Shown piece by piece: positions 11,281 to 20,773 of a stretch of DNA of 64,000 nucleotides. The DNA is from Notolepis coatsorum (lineage: Eukaryota > Chordata > Actinopteri > Aulopiformes > Paralepididae): positions 51,950,213 through 52,014,212 of the forward strand of contig OZ020592.1 in the NCBI GenBank assembly GCA_963971535.1, in the 5' to 3' direction. The number at the start of each line of letters is the position of its first letter. The stretch's first letter is position 1. The position numbers and the translations under genes were made by a program. The notes beneath the pieces are model-generated. The model was not told the DNA's origin and searched no databases. It was given only the letters and a program-made list of their open reading frames with translations.

Positions 11281-11525
11281 TTAGGATTTAGTAGATACTA
11301 TATATGCTCTGCCTCTGCCCTACGTACAGTATAAGTACAGACTGTATTGATTGATTGAAAAGTTTATTAACAGATTGCAGAATGGGTACAGTACAGTACA
11401 GCTCAATACATACAATTGTTAAGGGGATGCAGACCAGAGAAAGACTTTCGTCTTGTTTACATCAGGGTCCCTACCTATACTGTACGTAGGGCAGAGCATA
11501 TAGTATCTACTAAATCCTAATGCAA
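11281..11525. repeat. inverted repeat flanking a LINE fragment
   Basis: Arms of about 50 bases (11283-11335 and 11474-11522) are reverse complements, with ttaggatttagtagatact and ctacgtacagtata in the left arm. Between them lies the LINE 3' fragment 11343-11475. Either a small fold-back element received the LINE, or the flank was duplicated in inverted form. Confidence 0.65.
11343..11475 (-). mobile_element. short LINE 3'-end fragment
   Basis: Nearly identical to 10570-10700: it contains ttattaacagattgcagaat and aggggatgcagaccagagaa and has the attgattga tail at 11343. Same family as the LINE at 50.4-56.6 kb, minus strand, non-coding. Confidence 0.7.
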
Positions 11526-11528
11526 CAA

Positions 11529-11635
11529 GTCATTAATGGAATAATAAGCCTATACTGCGTTCATTCATTACGCCGTAGGCATTAATGGAATAATAAGCCT
11601 ATATATACTGCGTTCATTCATTACGCTGTAGGCTA
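11529..11635. repeat. two-copy tandem repeat, about 50 bp
   Basis: cattaatggaataataagcc to cattacgccgtaggc is repeated immediately as cattaatggaataataagcc to cattacgctgtaggc. The second copy supplies the target duplication GTAGGCTA used by the adjacent hAT element. Confidence 0.75.
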
Positions 11636-11975
11636 TAGGGATGTGCATCTCCTCACTGAGGCCGATGCGATGTGCATCTCGATACGGTGCCAACGATACG
11701 ATACATTAACGATACATTTGAAGCACCGGGCGATGCGATGCGATATGATTCACCCCCTGTTGAGATACGATACGATACGATTCGATACGATTTGATTCAA
11801 CATAATGCGATTCGGGGCGATACGATGCGATTCAACACGATGCAAAATAATAATAATAATAATAAATAATACAATTTTATGGTATGACAGAGGATTTGGT
11901 TGTATTCCTTATGCAGCTTATATTATTATTAAAAATAAAATAATCTACTGTAAGACAATTTATATAATTAAAAAC

Positions 11976-12764
11976 TAGGGCTGTCAGTTTATCGCGTTAA
12001 TTAGATTAATTAATTACACAGCAAATTATCGCGTTATGAAAATTAACTCAAAATTAATTACAATTTTTTTTTGTATCTCATTCATTCCAGAAGATTGTAG
12101 AATACACATTTACAGATTTTTTTAATATGGTGCATTTGCATGTTCTTGGTATCTGATTCTAGGGACATCTATGAATCTCAGGGAATGTATTCCCAGTGTC
12201 AGAAATACTGTGGGCTAGATCCACAAAGAATGGATTGCACGGTGCAAGTTGCACCCTTACTTACAATTCATTATGAATTGAAAATGGGGGACCCTGATGT
12301 AAACAAGACGAAAGTCTTTCTCTGGTCTGCATCCCCTTAACAATTGTGTGTATTGAGTCATACTGTATTGTACCCATTCTGCAATCTGTTGATAACATTT
12401 GCATTCAATCAATCAATCTGCGCGGTGATTGATTGAATGAAAATGTTATTTTGAGTAAATTGTAATGAACCAAATGAGAATATCAATCAATTTTTTTTAT
12501 CTTTGACTGTGAATAACACCATGCTCAAATTGACCAGACCTGAAAAATCTAAGCAAATTAATAGATGGAAGATGATTAAACAGAAGGTTTTCTAGATACA
12601 GTACTGAATTCTGCCATCCGGACACATGCCATTTGAAATATGATTATAGAAAATAGAATATCAGGCATAAAATGGTTATGCGATTAAAATGCGATTAATT
12701 AGATTAATTAATTACAAATCCTGTAATTAATTAGATTAATTTTTTTTATCGCCTGACAGCACTA
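11976..12764. mobile_element. nested hAT MITE, TSD TTAAAAAC
   Basis: Begins TAGGGCTGTCA and ends TGACAGCACTA, flanked on both sides by TTAAAAAC (11968-11975, 12765-12772). Subterminal sequence is rich in GATTAATTAATTA and ATCGCG. It lies wholly inside the hAT element 11636-13461, so it inserted later. It contains a LINE fragment at 12263-12415. Confidence 0.85.
12263..12415 (+). mobile_element. LINE 3'-end fragment inside the hAT MITE
   Basis: Contains aattgaaaatgggggaccct, gatgtaaacaagacgaaagt and the tail caatcaatcaatc, matching the LINE 3' ends at 11343, 10566 and 56480. Third level of a nest: hAT, then hAT MITE, then LINE. Confidence 0.7.
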
Positions 12765-12820
12765 TTAAAAACTCTTGGGTGCCTAAGAAGACTTTTGCAT
12801 AAACTGTCTTTTGACAGTTT

Positions 12821-12871
<51 letters not shown>
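12821..12871. repeat. (GA)n microsatellite
   Basis: About 50 bases of GA with one GATA interruption, inside the hAT element. Confidence 0.95.
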
Positions 12872-12874
<3 letters not shown>

Positions 12875-13469
12875 CTCCCCGTCTGAGCGGCCGTCGACAG
12901 TTGATGATGTCACACACTAGACTAGGTCACTAGGATGCGACCGTAGCATTATGTCAACAACACGGAGGCAGCCGGCTAGCCTGGATGGATTGCATGAAGC
13001 GATATAATTAAGAAATGAATAACCAATAAATGTGAAGTTATCTTTGAACCCCTGTTGTCAAGCGTCTTCAATATACCCCCCCCCCTCCTCACTAATGTTA
13101 CTGTGTTGCAGAGTCACTTTAGTTAGACACTAGTTTAGCGTTAGCATGTTGAGCAATTCTATTCATGTCTCCTCGACTTCCACTGTTTGTTGATAACTGT
13201 GACGCGGCTCTCGCCTTATGTAGTAGCAAAGCAATAGTATCTGCTGTGTGTGTGTGTGCAGTCACAGTGCACTGCTGATAAGTGGATGAGAGGAAATTAT
13301 ATCAATGCATCGGTTTTTGACCGATGCAAAGACGCTACAACAAGATGCATCGCGAGTTCAGCCTGACATTTTGCCGACGCGGACTTATTCCACCGGTGCA
13401 CTTGCATCGTGAACGTGTATGCCGGCGCACCGATGCAAATCGATGAATCGTCACATCACTAGTAGGCTA

Positions 13470-13486
13470 CAGTATACTGCGCGCAC

Positions 13487-13517
<31 letters not shown>

Positions 13518-14744
13518 CTGCGGCAGGTGTACCACGAGCTGTACTATATATGATGACAATACATTAATCTAATCTCATTTCGATGGGTCGCGCAAGACTC
13601 GCAAGGCACTTCCACATCCATTTCCACACAGCTGCGTCATTACTTTGCCTTATAAGGAGCTCTGGAGGCGTTGTTTTGTATGCAAATGACCTGAACGGGA
13701 ACGCGCTTTTGAGTTTAAGACATAATGCCATTTTCCAAGCAGATATCAGATCATATCACAGGTGCGACCGTTTCAGCCCCTTAAGACATATTACCAGCAC
13801 GTTCGGGACTCAGAGTGAACTTGTCATTGATTCTGTCTCAGTCGGTTCCAAGATAAGTCTTCCAAGAGAACTCTTTGAAAATGTTTGGAGAATGAGACCA
13901 AATGTTTTCATATTACAAATAACATAACTAATTACATATTCAAACAATGTAAACTCTTTTTGTTTTCAGAAAATGTATGTACTTCTCTTTCTTCCAGCAT
14001 GGCTGCATGTAACATACTGTAGCAACCATTTGTATCGGGGGGTAATATAATAATACTTGTAGGGGTTAATATGGTGTGTTCTTACCTTGGAAGATTGAGA
14101 CGACGAAAGGAGCTAAGTCCCCGTCCCCAATACAATTGGCCTCACTATACGTGTGTAAGTATGTTTGTAACTATCCTGCTCTACTCTACCGTTAGTATGA
14201 ATATAAATAGATATGACGAGGTGGGCTTCAGGGTTTAACTCTGACACAGTGGCAACCTGAAGTGTACAATTATGCTCAACCCTCAACAGCTTTAGCTGAA
14301 ACATAAACCCTCCCTCCCCAAGTCTAGAAGGATAGGTGAGACGCTCCTACTCCAAGGTAAACCATTACTAAGAACACAGAGAAGTTAATTCAGTTTGTCA
14401 CAACAAAATGAAATATTTATTTTCCATGAAGAGAAATATTCTCTCTCTCTCTCTCTCTCAGTCCTTCCTTCTGCTGGACATCTCTTTCCTTCAAGGACAA
14501 TTATTTCAAACAAAACAATATAACAATTCACTTTCACAGCAACAACATTTCTCTTAGTTCTCCTTAATCAATACCCTAGCCCCTTTCGTGACTGCGTGTA
14601 GCCTGGGGCTGTACCGCAGTCACTCTCACGTAGACTGCAACCAGTGTCATAATAAGGTACCAAGCGTGGACGGGGGGCTCGCGGTGGGTCAAAAATATAT
14701 CAGATATGAATTTCAAAGATACCCAGCGTACAATATGGGTTTAA
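13470..14744. other. no gene seen
   Basis: A (GT)n tract sits near 13488-13510 and a short (TC)n near 14441-14459. The stretch 13583-13927 is open on the plus strand for 114 codons, but I recognise no domain and it has no supporting context. Shares tttaagacatatta-like words with 9950-10115. Confidence 0.4.
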
Positions 14745-15007
14745 CACATCTTTACAGTGTGGTCTGGAAGCTCGGAGTTGCTAATAAACAGTTTAAAACA
14801 TTGTTACTCCACGAGTGGTACTCACAGAGTGAGCTGTGTATTTCCGCCTGTAATGCCTGGACCAGGCAGCCAAATGCCTGGTGCGCATGCGCGGTGACAC
14901 CAATGGCGGAAATACACGGCTCGCACTGTGAGAACCACTCGTGGAGTAACAATGTTTTAAACTGTTTATTAGCAACTCTGAGCTTCCAGACCACACTGTA
15001 AAGATGA
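14745..15007. mobile_element. fold-back MITE with arms of about 100 bp
   Basis: The left arm starts catctttacagtgtggtctg and runs to about 14847; the right arm is its near-perfect reverse complement and ends ccacactgtaaagatg. A loop of about 55 bases is GC-rich. I could not establish a TSD, so the superfamily is open. A transcript would form a long, nearly perfect hairpin. Confidence 0.8.
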
Positions 15008-15023
15008 AAAAATAATCTGTTTA

Positions 15024-15499
15024 CATTTTTTATCTCTCTTTCTCCGATTTTTCTCTGTTTTCTCCCGGTCCCAATTTAGTCGTTGTGCCAATTCCCCCCC
15101 CCCTCCCCTACCTGGTTGTTGTGCGCATGTTCTCCTACTGGTCGATACAAGGGAACCCTGAAGTATCCGCACGCTTCCTCCGACACGTGCGGCGACAGCC
15201 AGTGGCTCTCTTCTCACCTGGCAGCGAGGGCTCTCATTGGTGAAGTGTAACACGTGGGAGGTCATGCTGCCTTCCTCAAGTCCTGCCTCTGCTGAGCAAG
15301 CGCCCAGACCTGACCTGTAGGCGTGACTGTCCACAACGCCAGTTTCCCACCCACGGCTTCCCTCCCCCTAACCCAGCCAAATGAGTTAGTATAGCGATCA
15401 GCCCAAGCCAAGGCAATGCTGACTCCGGGAGTCGAGACCGCAGCCTCTTGCATTGGTGACGAGCGCAATCTCCGCTACGCCACCTGACCGCCTTCCAAG
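15024..15499 (-). mobile_element. tRNA-headed SINE with 14-bp TSD
   Basis: The minus strand starts near 15491 with a pol III A box TGGCGTAGCGG and, about 45 bases on, a B-box-like GGTCTCGACTCCC. A unique body with CGCACGTGTCGGAGGAAGCG follows, and a tail of GAGAAA/GAAAAA type near 15025-15065. Flanked by AAAATAATCTGTTT at about 15010-15023 and 15500-15513. The B box differs from consensus by one inserted base, so it may be transcriptionally weak. Confidence 0.75.
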
Positions 15500-15789
15500 A
15501 AAATAATCTGTTTTTTGCACGTTGACCAGAAGCAGCTCAATGAGACTCGAGGGCGTTATTAGACCCATAGCGATACTATAAACTATAGGTTTAGTTCTAC
15601 AAACTACAACTATGTTTACATGGGGTTAATGGGCGGCACGGAAGTGGTCACTTCCCGGAAGGGGCGTGGCACTCAATGTGTTAATGGACACCAGCCGGTC
15701 TCCCTCAGATCCTGGTTCTGTCTGGACAGTGGCACCACGTCTTCTTCAATCCAGAACGAATGGGGGTCATCCCTATATGTTCCCCGAGA

Positions 15790-15862
15790 TCTATGTTCCC
15801 CGGGTCCTATGTTCCCTGATTGATTGATTGATTGATTGAACATAGGACCCGGGGAACATAGA
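15790..15862. repeat. perfect 25-bp hairpin with (TGAT)n loop
   Basis: tctatgttccccgggtccta continues through 15814 and pairs exactly with its reverse complement at 15838-15862. The loop is ctgattgattgattg-type. The stem word also occurs in part near 8400. Confidence 0.85.
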
Positions 15863-16390
15863 CATGCTCCCAACAAATGCAAAATTCAGTCTGGGCACCA
15901 CGTCTTCTTCAATTCAGTCTTTGCTGAGGTTGTCTTTCATCTTCTGTACTCGATAGGAACATCAACGAACACGACCGCAATAACGCACTCACTGGTATTT
16001 ACTGCGCGTGCCGTTCGAGGCGCGAAGCTACATTTCACGCTAACACTTCACGTACTGACCACAGGTCTCGGCGTTAGCTACTGACTTTTAGCTTATTAAA
16101 AGTCCATCAAAACTCGCACAGAATATTCGTCTGCTTCTTTCTTCAACAATGTCATTCACTTTCTTGAAACTCACAGCACTGACGAAGCCTCTTTCGCTTT
16201 CAATCGAATGTTACTTTTCAGAAACGAACACCGCCATTGTCGCGGTTAGCATGATATTCTCTCAGACACAAGGGTACTTGTCGCATAAAACTCACGTTAC
16301 GATAACAATGCGACCACACACGGTTATTAGACTGTCCGTTCTAATGTCCGTTACTTCTTCTTAGAAGTTGTGTTGGCTTAACGTCAACTC
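15863..16390. other. no gene seen
   Basis: Repeats the phrase ccacgtcttcttcaat seen just upstream (15734 and 15899). No recognisable coding region. Confidence 0.4.
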
Positions 16391-17300
16391 AAGTTTCAAG
16401 TTTCAAGTTTCTTTAATAGTTGTCATACAGAAGTACAGAATTTAGGTACAATTTACAGTAAGGTGTACGAGTTGTAGTGCAAATCCTTTATCAATAAATA
16501 TAAAGTGTGGGGAGTGGGTGCTACAGTGTGTTTGTTTAAAGTGAGTGTGTGCGTGTGGATGTGTGTGCTATGTGCGTTTGATGGTTGTTGTGTGGTGTTC
16601 ATTGTTCGTTGAGCAGCCTGATGGCCTGGGGATAGAAGCTTCTTCTGAGTCTTTCTGTGCTCGCCTTGAGACTCCGGTATCGCTTGCCTGACCGCAGCAG
16701 TTCAAAGAGGCAGTTGTTCGGGTGGCTGGAGTCCTTAATGATTCTCTTAGCCTTGCCCCTGCACCGCTTGTTGTAAATGTTCTGGAGGGTGGGGAGCCCC
16801 CCTCCAATTGTGCGTTCAGCTGAACGTGTCACTCTTTGTAGTCTGCTTCGGTCTTGTGCAGTGCTATTCCCAAACCAGGAGGTGATGTTGCCAGTCAGGA
16901 TGCTCTCTATTGTACATGAGTAGAAGTTCTTAAGGATCTTCTGACTGACTTGGAACTTCCTTAGGCGCCTGAGGAAGTAGAGGCGTTGTCGTGCCTTCTT
17001 GACTACACTGTCAATGTGTGTGGTCCATGTCAAGTCCTCGGATATGTGGGCTCCGAGGTACTTAAAGCTGTTCACTCTCTCAACCGGTGCCCCGTCGATG
17101 CTGAGGGGGCTGTAGTCCTTGACCCCCGACCTCCTGAAGTCTACAATCATCTCCTTTGTTTAGCTGACGTTCAGGGAGAGGCTGTTTTCCTGGCACCATC
17201 CCGCCAGGACCTTGACCTCTTCCAGGTAGGCCCTCTCGTCGTTTGCAGAGATCAGGCCCACCACTACTGTGTCGTCAGCAAATTTGATGATTGTGTTGCT
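16391..17300 (-). mobile_element. L2-type LINE, 5'-truncated
   Basis: The minus strand carries the end of the RT, a 3' UTR (16600 down to 16410) and a terminal tail made of TTGAAAC units at 16391-16410. Sequence upstream of FADD is absent beyond about 17300, so it is truncated inside the RT. A related 3' tail lies at 20774-20840. Confidence 0.8.
16599..17292 (-). pseudogene. RT C-terminal region of the L2-type LINE
   Basis: Begins within the RT at IIKFADDTVVVGLISAND (catalytic FADD) and reads to LNVS, where a TAA replaces an expected Lys codon (near 17160). It then continues open for 183 residues from MIVDFRRSG through FKYLGAHIS, FLRRLRKFQV and FYPQAIRLLNEQ to the stop at 16599. The order and motifs match the C-terminal half of L2/CR1-type RTs. 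One nonsense change plus truncation make it inactive. Confidence 0.85.
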
Positions 17301-18016
17301 ACTCCGCTGAGCCACTTCTAGTAGTTTCTTCTAGTAGTTTCGTGAAGAGACGGTATTCTCCGTGTCTCTCTCATGGGCAACGTCTTGTTCCAACATGCCG
17401 TCTTGTCACACCATGCCTGGACACGCCCGTCACTGTGGGACTCCACTCAGGTACTCCATTCTGATAGGCTGGTTCTGAAAACTCCCGCCCCGCTTGTGAT
17501 AGGACCATGTACCTGTTCATAATGATTCCACTATGTGTAGAATTACGATGGTACTGTAGGATAACCATCTATTTGCATCCCCTACACATTGTTTTGGCAA
17601 TGGAAGAGACCACGGTTGCTATATGTGAAACAACTGTTCCCATGTGTTGATATATGAGAAAAATGTCAACAAAAACATAATCATTTGGTGTCCTATTACT
17701 GGATCTTGTAAGCAAGTGACAGTAGAACAGTAATATCATGCTTTTCCAGTGTTTTACCTATACTCTACCACTGCACAGACAGTAGGCATTTTCTTTTGAA
17801 AATGGTTACCAATGGTAACAGGCAGCCATGTTGGAAGAAAGAGAACAAACATTCAGTGCAAGGCCTCTATTGTCACCTTAATTACAAATAGGCTGATTGA
17901 TACGTACAAAATATACATATCGCTACATACATATCTAAGTCCTTCACATTATTTGACGTGATCATTACAGTACCCATTGTACTTTTTCTGATGAGGACGT
18001 GTTACAGCTTGCAATT
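17301..18016. other. no gene seen
   Basis: Unremarkable AT-rich sequence with a short duplicated ctagtagtttc at 17317-17340 at the LINE truncation point. Confidence 0.4.
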
Positions 18017-18093
18017 TTAAGTTTAAGTTTACGTTTAAGTTTATTTGCACATACATAAAAATACAATACAAATTGAACCATTGTGCAGGAGAG
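18017..18093 (-). mobile_element. LINE 3' tail interrupted by the LTR element
   Basis: Tandem ttaagtttaagtttacgttt followed by attTgcacatac looks like the 3' tail of an L2-type LINE on the minus strand. The two-LTR element 18094-20716 is inserted next to it. Confidence 0.45.
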
Positions 18094-18784
18094 TGTTACG
18101 AATGGGGGGAGAACAGAACCCAGTAAGCAGAAGGATGGAGGAGCCCCAGAGCTACAAAATGACAGAGAACGAGACGGTGGTTGCTCTTCACAAAAGGAGG
18201 TGTTCTATTTATTTAGAACTGAGAGAGAGCAAGACTAAACTACAAATAACAGAACATAAACAGTGCTGGTACTAGTGAAACAACTTGAAAATACGGAAAA
18301 TAACAGTAAACAACAAAACACTACACTTACTCAGAATGACAACACAGTGCAACATGACGAGGGCAGGAACGGGGAGGAACAGGAAGTATGTCGCCACACA
18401 GAACAGAGGAAGACGACATACTTAAATACTATGCTAATTATAAGTGACAACACCTGGTGAGGCCAGTCCAAACATACAGAAACAATAAACCACAAACTAG
18501 ACTAAACCAATACCAAAGGCAATATCACAAACCACAACCAGACAAGGGGAAGACCATTACACAAGGAAGGGAAAAGGCCAGCACAACAAACATGAAGCAA
18601 TCAAATCAACAATAACAAAGAAACACAAAATGGTGGCTTGTCTCATCTGATGGTGACCACTAGGAGGTAGGAGACCAGGTAGGAGACCACTGTCAGGAGG
18701 TATGAGACCAATGTTAGGAGGGAGGAAATGTTCACTGTTCCTTTCATAACTGGCCCAGCCAGGGCCGGCCCTAGGAACGTTACA
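18094..18784 (-). repeat. 3' LTR of the non-autonomous element
   Basis: Nearly identical to the right copy. Differences are small: a few indels, including a longer ggtaggagaccactgtcagg stretch near 18670-18720 missing from the right copy, and an extra caacaatac in the right copy near 20460. This suggests a moderately recent insertion. Confidence 0.85.
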
Positions 18785-19866
18785 GTACCTCCCCTCGAAC
18801 GGGGGGCTTCTAGACCCCCAAGAATATCGTCCATCCACGGGCGAAGCAGGAGGCTGGGACCCCGGAAAAACCCCACGGCGAGGACCCGGAGAACTGGGGC
18901 CGGAAAGTCGAGGAAAAAATCCAGGAGGGGCATAGCAGCCAGGAGGGGCGAAAACGGGCGCAGATGCCCGGAGAGGGGGGGGGGGGGGGGGGGAACAGGG
19001 AACTGGAGAGGGAAGCCAGAGCTGGGAGCAGCGGCCCGACGAGGGGGGGTGGGGACGGGCACCAAAACCCGGGGAGGAGGGCTAGACCTGGGAACAGCGG
19101 CCCGACGAGGGGGGGTGGGGATGGGCACCAAAACCCGGGGAGGGAGGCTGGGCCTTGGAGCAGGATCCCGGACGGGAGCCCCTCCAACGGCCGGACCAGG
19201 GACCGGTCCAGGAGAGCCGGAACGGAGGTGCGGCGGCGGCGACCCCCGGAGCAGGACCCACCGTAGACCACGCCGAAGACCACGCCGAAGACCACGGCGA
19301 GGACCAGGACGCCGGTCACGGCGTGGGGGTGGACCAGACGGGGAGCCAGGACCAGTCAAGGAGCCGGGACCCAGCGTTGCAGCCGGACCATTCGTAGAGA
19401 CTGGGCTGGGCGTGGAGACCGGTCCGGTCTCGGCGGCGAGGCATGGCGTAGAGGCTGGGCTGGGCATGGAAGCCGGAGGGGGAGTGATGACAGCCGGGGC
19501 TACACCGAGCGGAACCAGGCTGGCAGCGACGGCCGGGTCAGCTGTGGAGGCCTCGTCTGCTGCACTAGCCACGCTAGCCCTCCGAGTCTTGCCAGCTCTC
19601 GGAGGTCTGCGAGCTGCGGGGGCTGGGCTAACCGCGGGTCCTGGATTGGCTGTAGGGGAAATGTTAGCTGGGGAGATCCGGTTAGCCCTAGGAGCTAGGC
19701 TAACAGTGAGGTTAATGGCAATAGGGAAGACCTCGCTAGCTGTAGGTACAATGCTAGCTAGGGAGGCCGGGTCAGCTGCAGAGCCACGAACAAGAGACAG
19801 ATCAGAGGGTGAAGGGAAATTATACCTCTCCATGAGGACTGCGACCTTGTTGGCCAAGACCCCCAT
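18643..19866 (-). CDS. Pro/Ala/Arg-rich reading frame, unknown (degenerate gag-like?)
   Basis: 407 residues, starting MGVLANKVAVLMERYNF. The middle contains repeated PPRVLVP.PTPPRRAA blocks (two near-identical units of about 64 bases at 19025-19150) and RRGLRRGLRRGLR. The C-terminus reads through the purine tract into the 3' LTR. A separate short frame starts at the ATG inside the primer site (20027), and frames nearby suggest a broken longer protein: DLSTYAPAKLVFYLRR is readable just upstream. No zinc knuckle, protease or RT. It could be a remnant of Gag or a protein specific to this family. High GC with G-runs makes chance reading frames likely on both strands, so coding status is uncertain. 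Confidence 0.4.
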   Translation of the reverse strand: MGVLANKVAVLMERYNFPSPSDLSLVRGSAADPASLASIVPTASEVFPIAINLTVSLAPRANRISPANISPTANPGPAVSPAPAARRPPRAGKTRRASVASAADEASTADPAVAASLVPLGVAPAVITPPPASMPSPASTPCLAAETGPVSTPSPVSTNGPAATLGPGSLTGPGSPSGPPPRRDRRPGPRRGLRRGLRRGLRWVLLRGSPPPHLRSGSPGPVPGPAVGGAPVRDPAPRPSLPPRVLVPIPTPPRRAAVPRSSPPPRVLVPVPTPPRRAAAPSSGFPLQFPVPPPPPPLSGHLRPFSPLLAAMPLLDFFLDFPAPVLRVLAVGFFRGPSLLLRPWMDDILGGLEAPRSRGGTVTFLGPALAGPVMKGTVNISSLLTLVSYLLTVVSYLVSYLLVVTIR

Positions 19867-20018
19867 CTCTGCCTCCTGATCCGGATCCTGGTCTGCTACG
19901 GACCGGATCGTCTTAAGTAAAAAACCAATTTAGCTGGGGCATAGGTGGACAGATCCCCCTCCATTAACTTGAGGATAACTCATTGTCCCCTTTACTCTTT
20001 CTGCTGGGTTCAGTATTG

Positions 20019-20028
20019 GTGGCGACAT
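20019..20028 (-). promoter_or_regulatory. self-priming primer-binding site
   Basis: The minus strand reads ATGTCGCCAC two bases after the 5' LTR. It is the exact reverse complement of GTGGCGACAT in the LTR (20336-20345 in this copy; 18388-18397 in the other). No TGG start, so no obvious tRNA match. Ten perfect pairs, close to the 11-base primer known for yeast Tf1. Confidence 0.65.
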
Positions 20029-20030
20029 TC

Positions 20031-20716
20031 TGTTACGAATGGGGGGAGAACAGAACCCAGTAAGCAGAAGGATGGAGGAGCCCCAGAACTACAAAATGAC
20101 AGAACGAGACGGTGGTTGCTCTTCACAAAAGGAGGTGTTCTATTTATTTAGAACTGAGAGAGAGCAAGACTAAACTACAAATAACAACAGAACATAAACG
20201 GTGCAGCAGTGCTGGTACTAGTGAAACAAAACTTGAAAATACGGAAAATAACAGTAAACAACAAAACACTACACTTACTCAGAATGACAACACAGTGCAA
20301 CATGACGAGGGCAGGAACGGGGAGGAACAGGAAGTATGTCGCCACACAGAACAGAGGAAGATGACATACTTAAATACTATGCTAATTATAAGTGACAACA
20401 CCTGGTGAGGCCAGTCCAAACATACAGAAACAATAAACCACAAACTAGACTAAACCAATACACAACAATAACAAAGGCAATATCACAAACCACAACCAGA
20501 CAAGGGGAAGACCATTACACAAGGAAGGGAAAAGGCCAGCACAACAAACATGAAGCAATCAAATCAACAATAACAAAGAAACACAAAATGGTGGCTTGTC
20601 TCATCTGGCCCATCTGATGGTGACCACTAGGAGGTAGGAGACCAGGTAGGAGGGAGGAAATGTTCACTGTTCCTTTCATAACCGGCCCAGCCAGGGCCGG
20701 CCCTAGGAACGTTACA
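20031..20716 (-). repeat. 5' LTR of the non-autonomous element
   Basis: Minus-strand promoter features: TATTTAAG (near 20368-20376) about 27 bases before GTGTGGCGACAT (to 20336). The segment GTGGCGACAT (20336-20345) is the predicted transcript 5' end because it complements the primer site at 20019-20028. Confidence 0.8.
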
Positions 20717-20773
20717 GGAGAGGTTAGAAGCCCAAAATGGCTTATGAAGATACCTCCCTTTAATATCAATATT

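Larger units (their letters stand above)
11636..13461. mobile_element. non-autonomous hAT element, TSD GTAGGCTA
   Basis: Ends TAGGGATGTG and CACATCACTA form imperfect inverted repeats and are flanked by the 8-base duplication GTAGGCTA at 11628-11635 and 13462-13469, which is diagnostic of hAT transposition. Both subterminal regions are packed with GATACGAT and GATGCGAT style motifs, probably transposase-binding repeats. No transposase is encoded. It contains a nested hAT MITE (11976-12764) and a (GA)n tract. Confidence 0.85.
18094..20716 (-). mobile_element. non-autonomous two-LTR retrotransposon, no pol
   Basis: Two direct repeats, 18094-18784 (691 bp) and 20031-20716 (686 bp), both begin TGTTACGAATGGGG and end GGAACGTTACA. 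They flank only about 1.25 kb. GGAGAG flanks both outer ends (18088-18093, 20717-20722). A purine tract (GAGGGGAGGTAC on the minus strand) abuts the left LTR and a self-complementary primer site abuts the right LTR, so the element is minus-oriented. The internal region holds one Pro/Arg-rich reading frame and no protease, RT or integrase. It must depend on enzymes from another element; the Gypsy element at 1-5515 has the same priming design. Confidence 0.85.

Noticed and set aside
13583..13927. Possible host protein of 114 residues
   Set aside because: No known motif; part of the sequence shares words with 9950-10115, suggesting an old repeat.
14745..15007. CRISPR-like or rho-independent terminator structure
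   Set aside because: The context is a eukaryotic repeat landscape. The inverted arms fit a fold-back transposable element.
18728..19879. Plus-strand open frame of about 383 codons, Gly/Arg-rich
   Set aside because: It mirrors the minus-strand Pro/Arg-rich frame of the LTR element, has no domain and arises from GC-rich repeated sequence. The LTR, purine tract and primer-site orientation argue for the minus strand.
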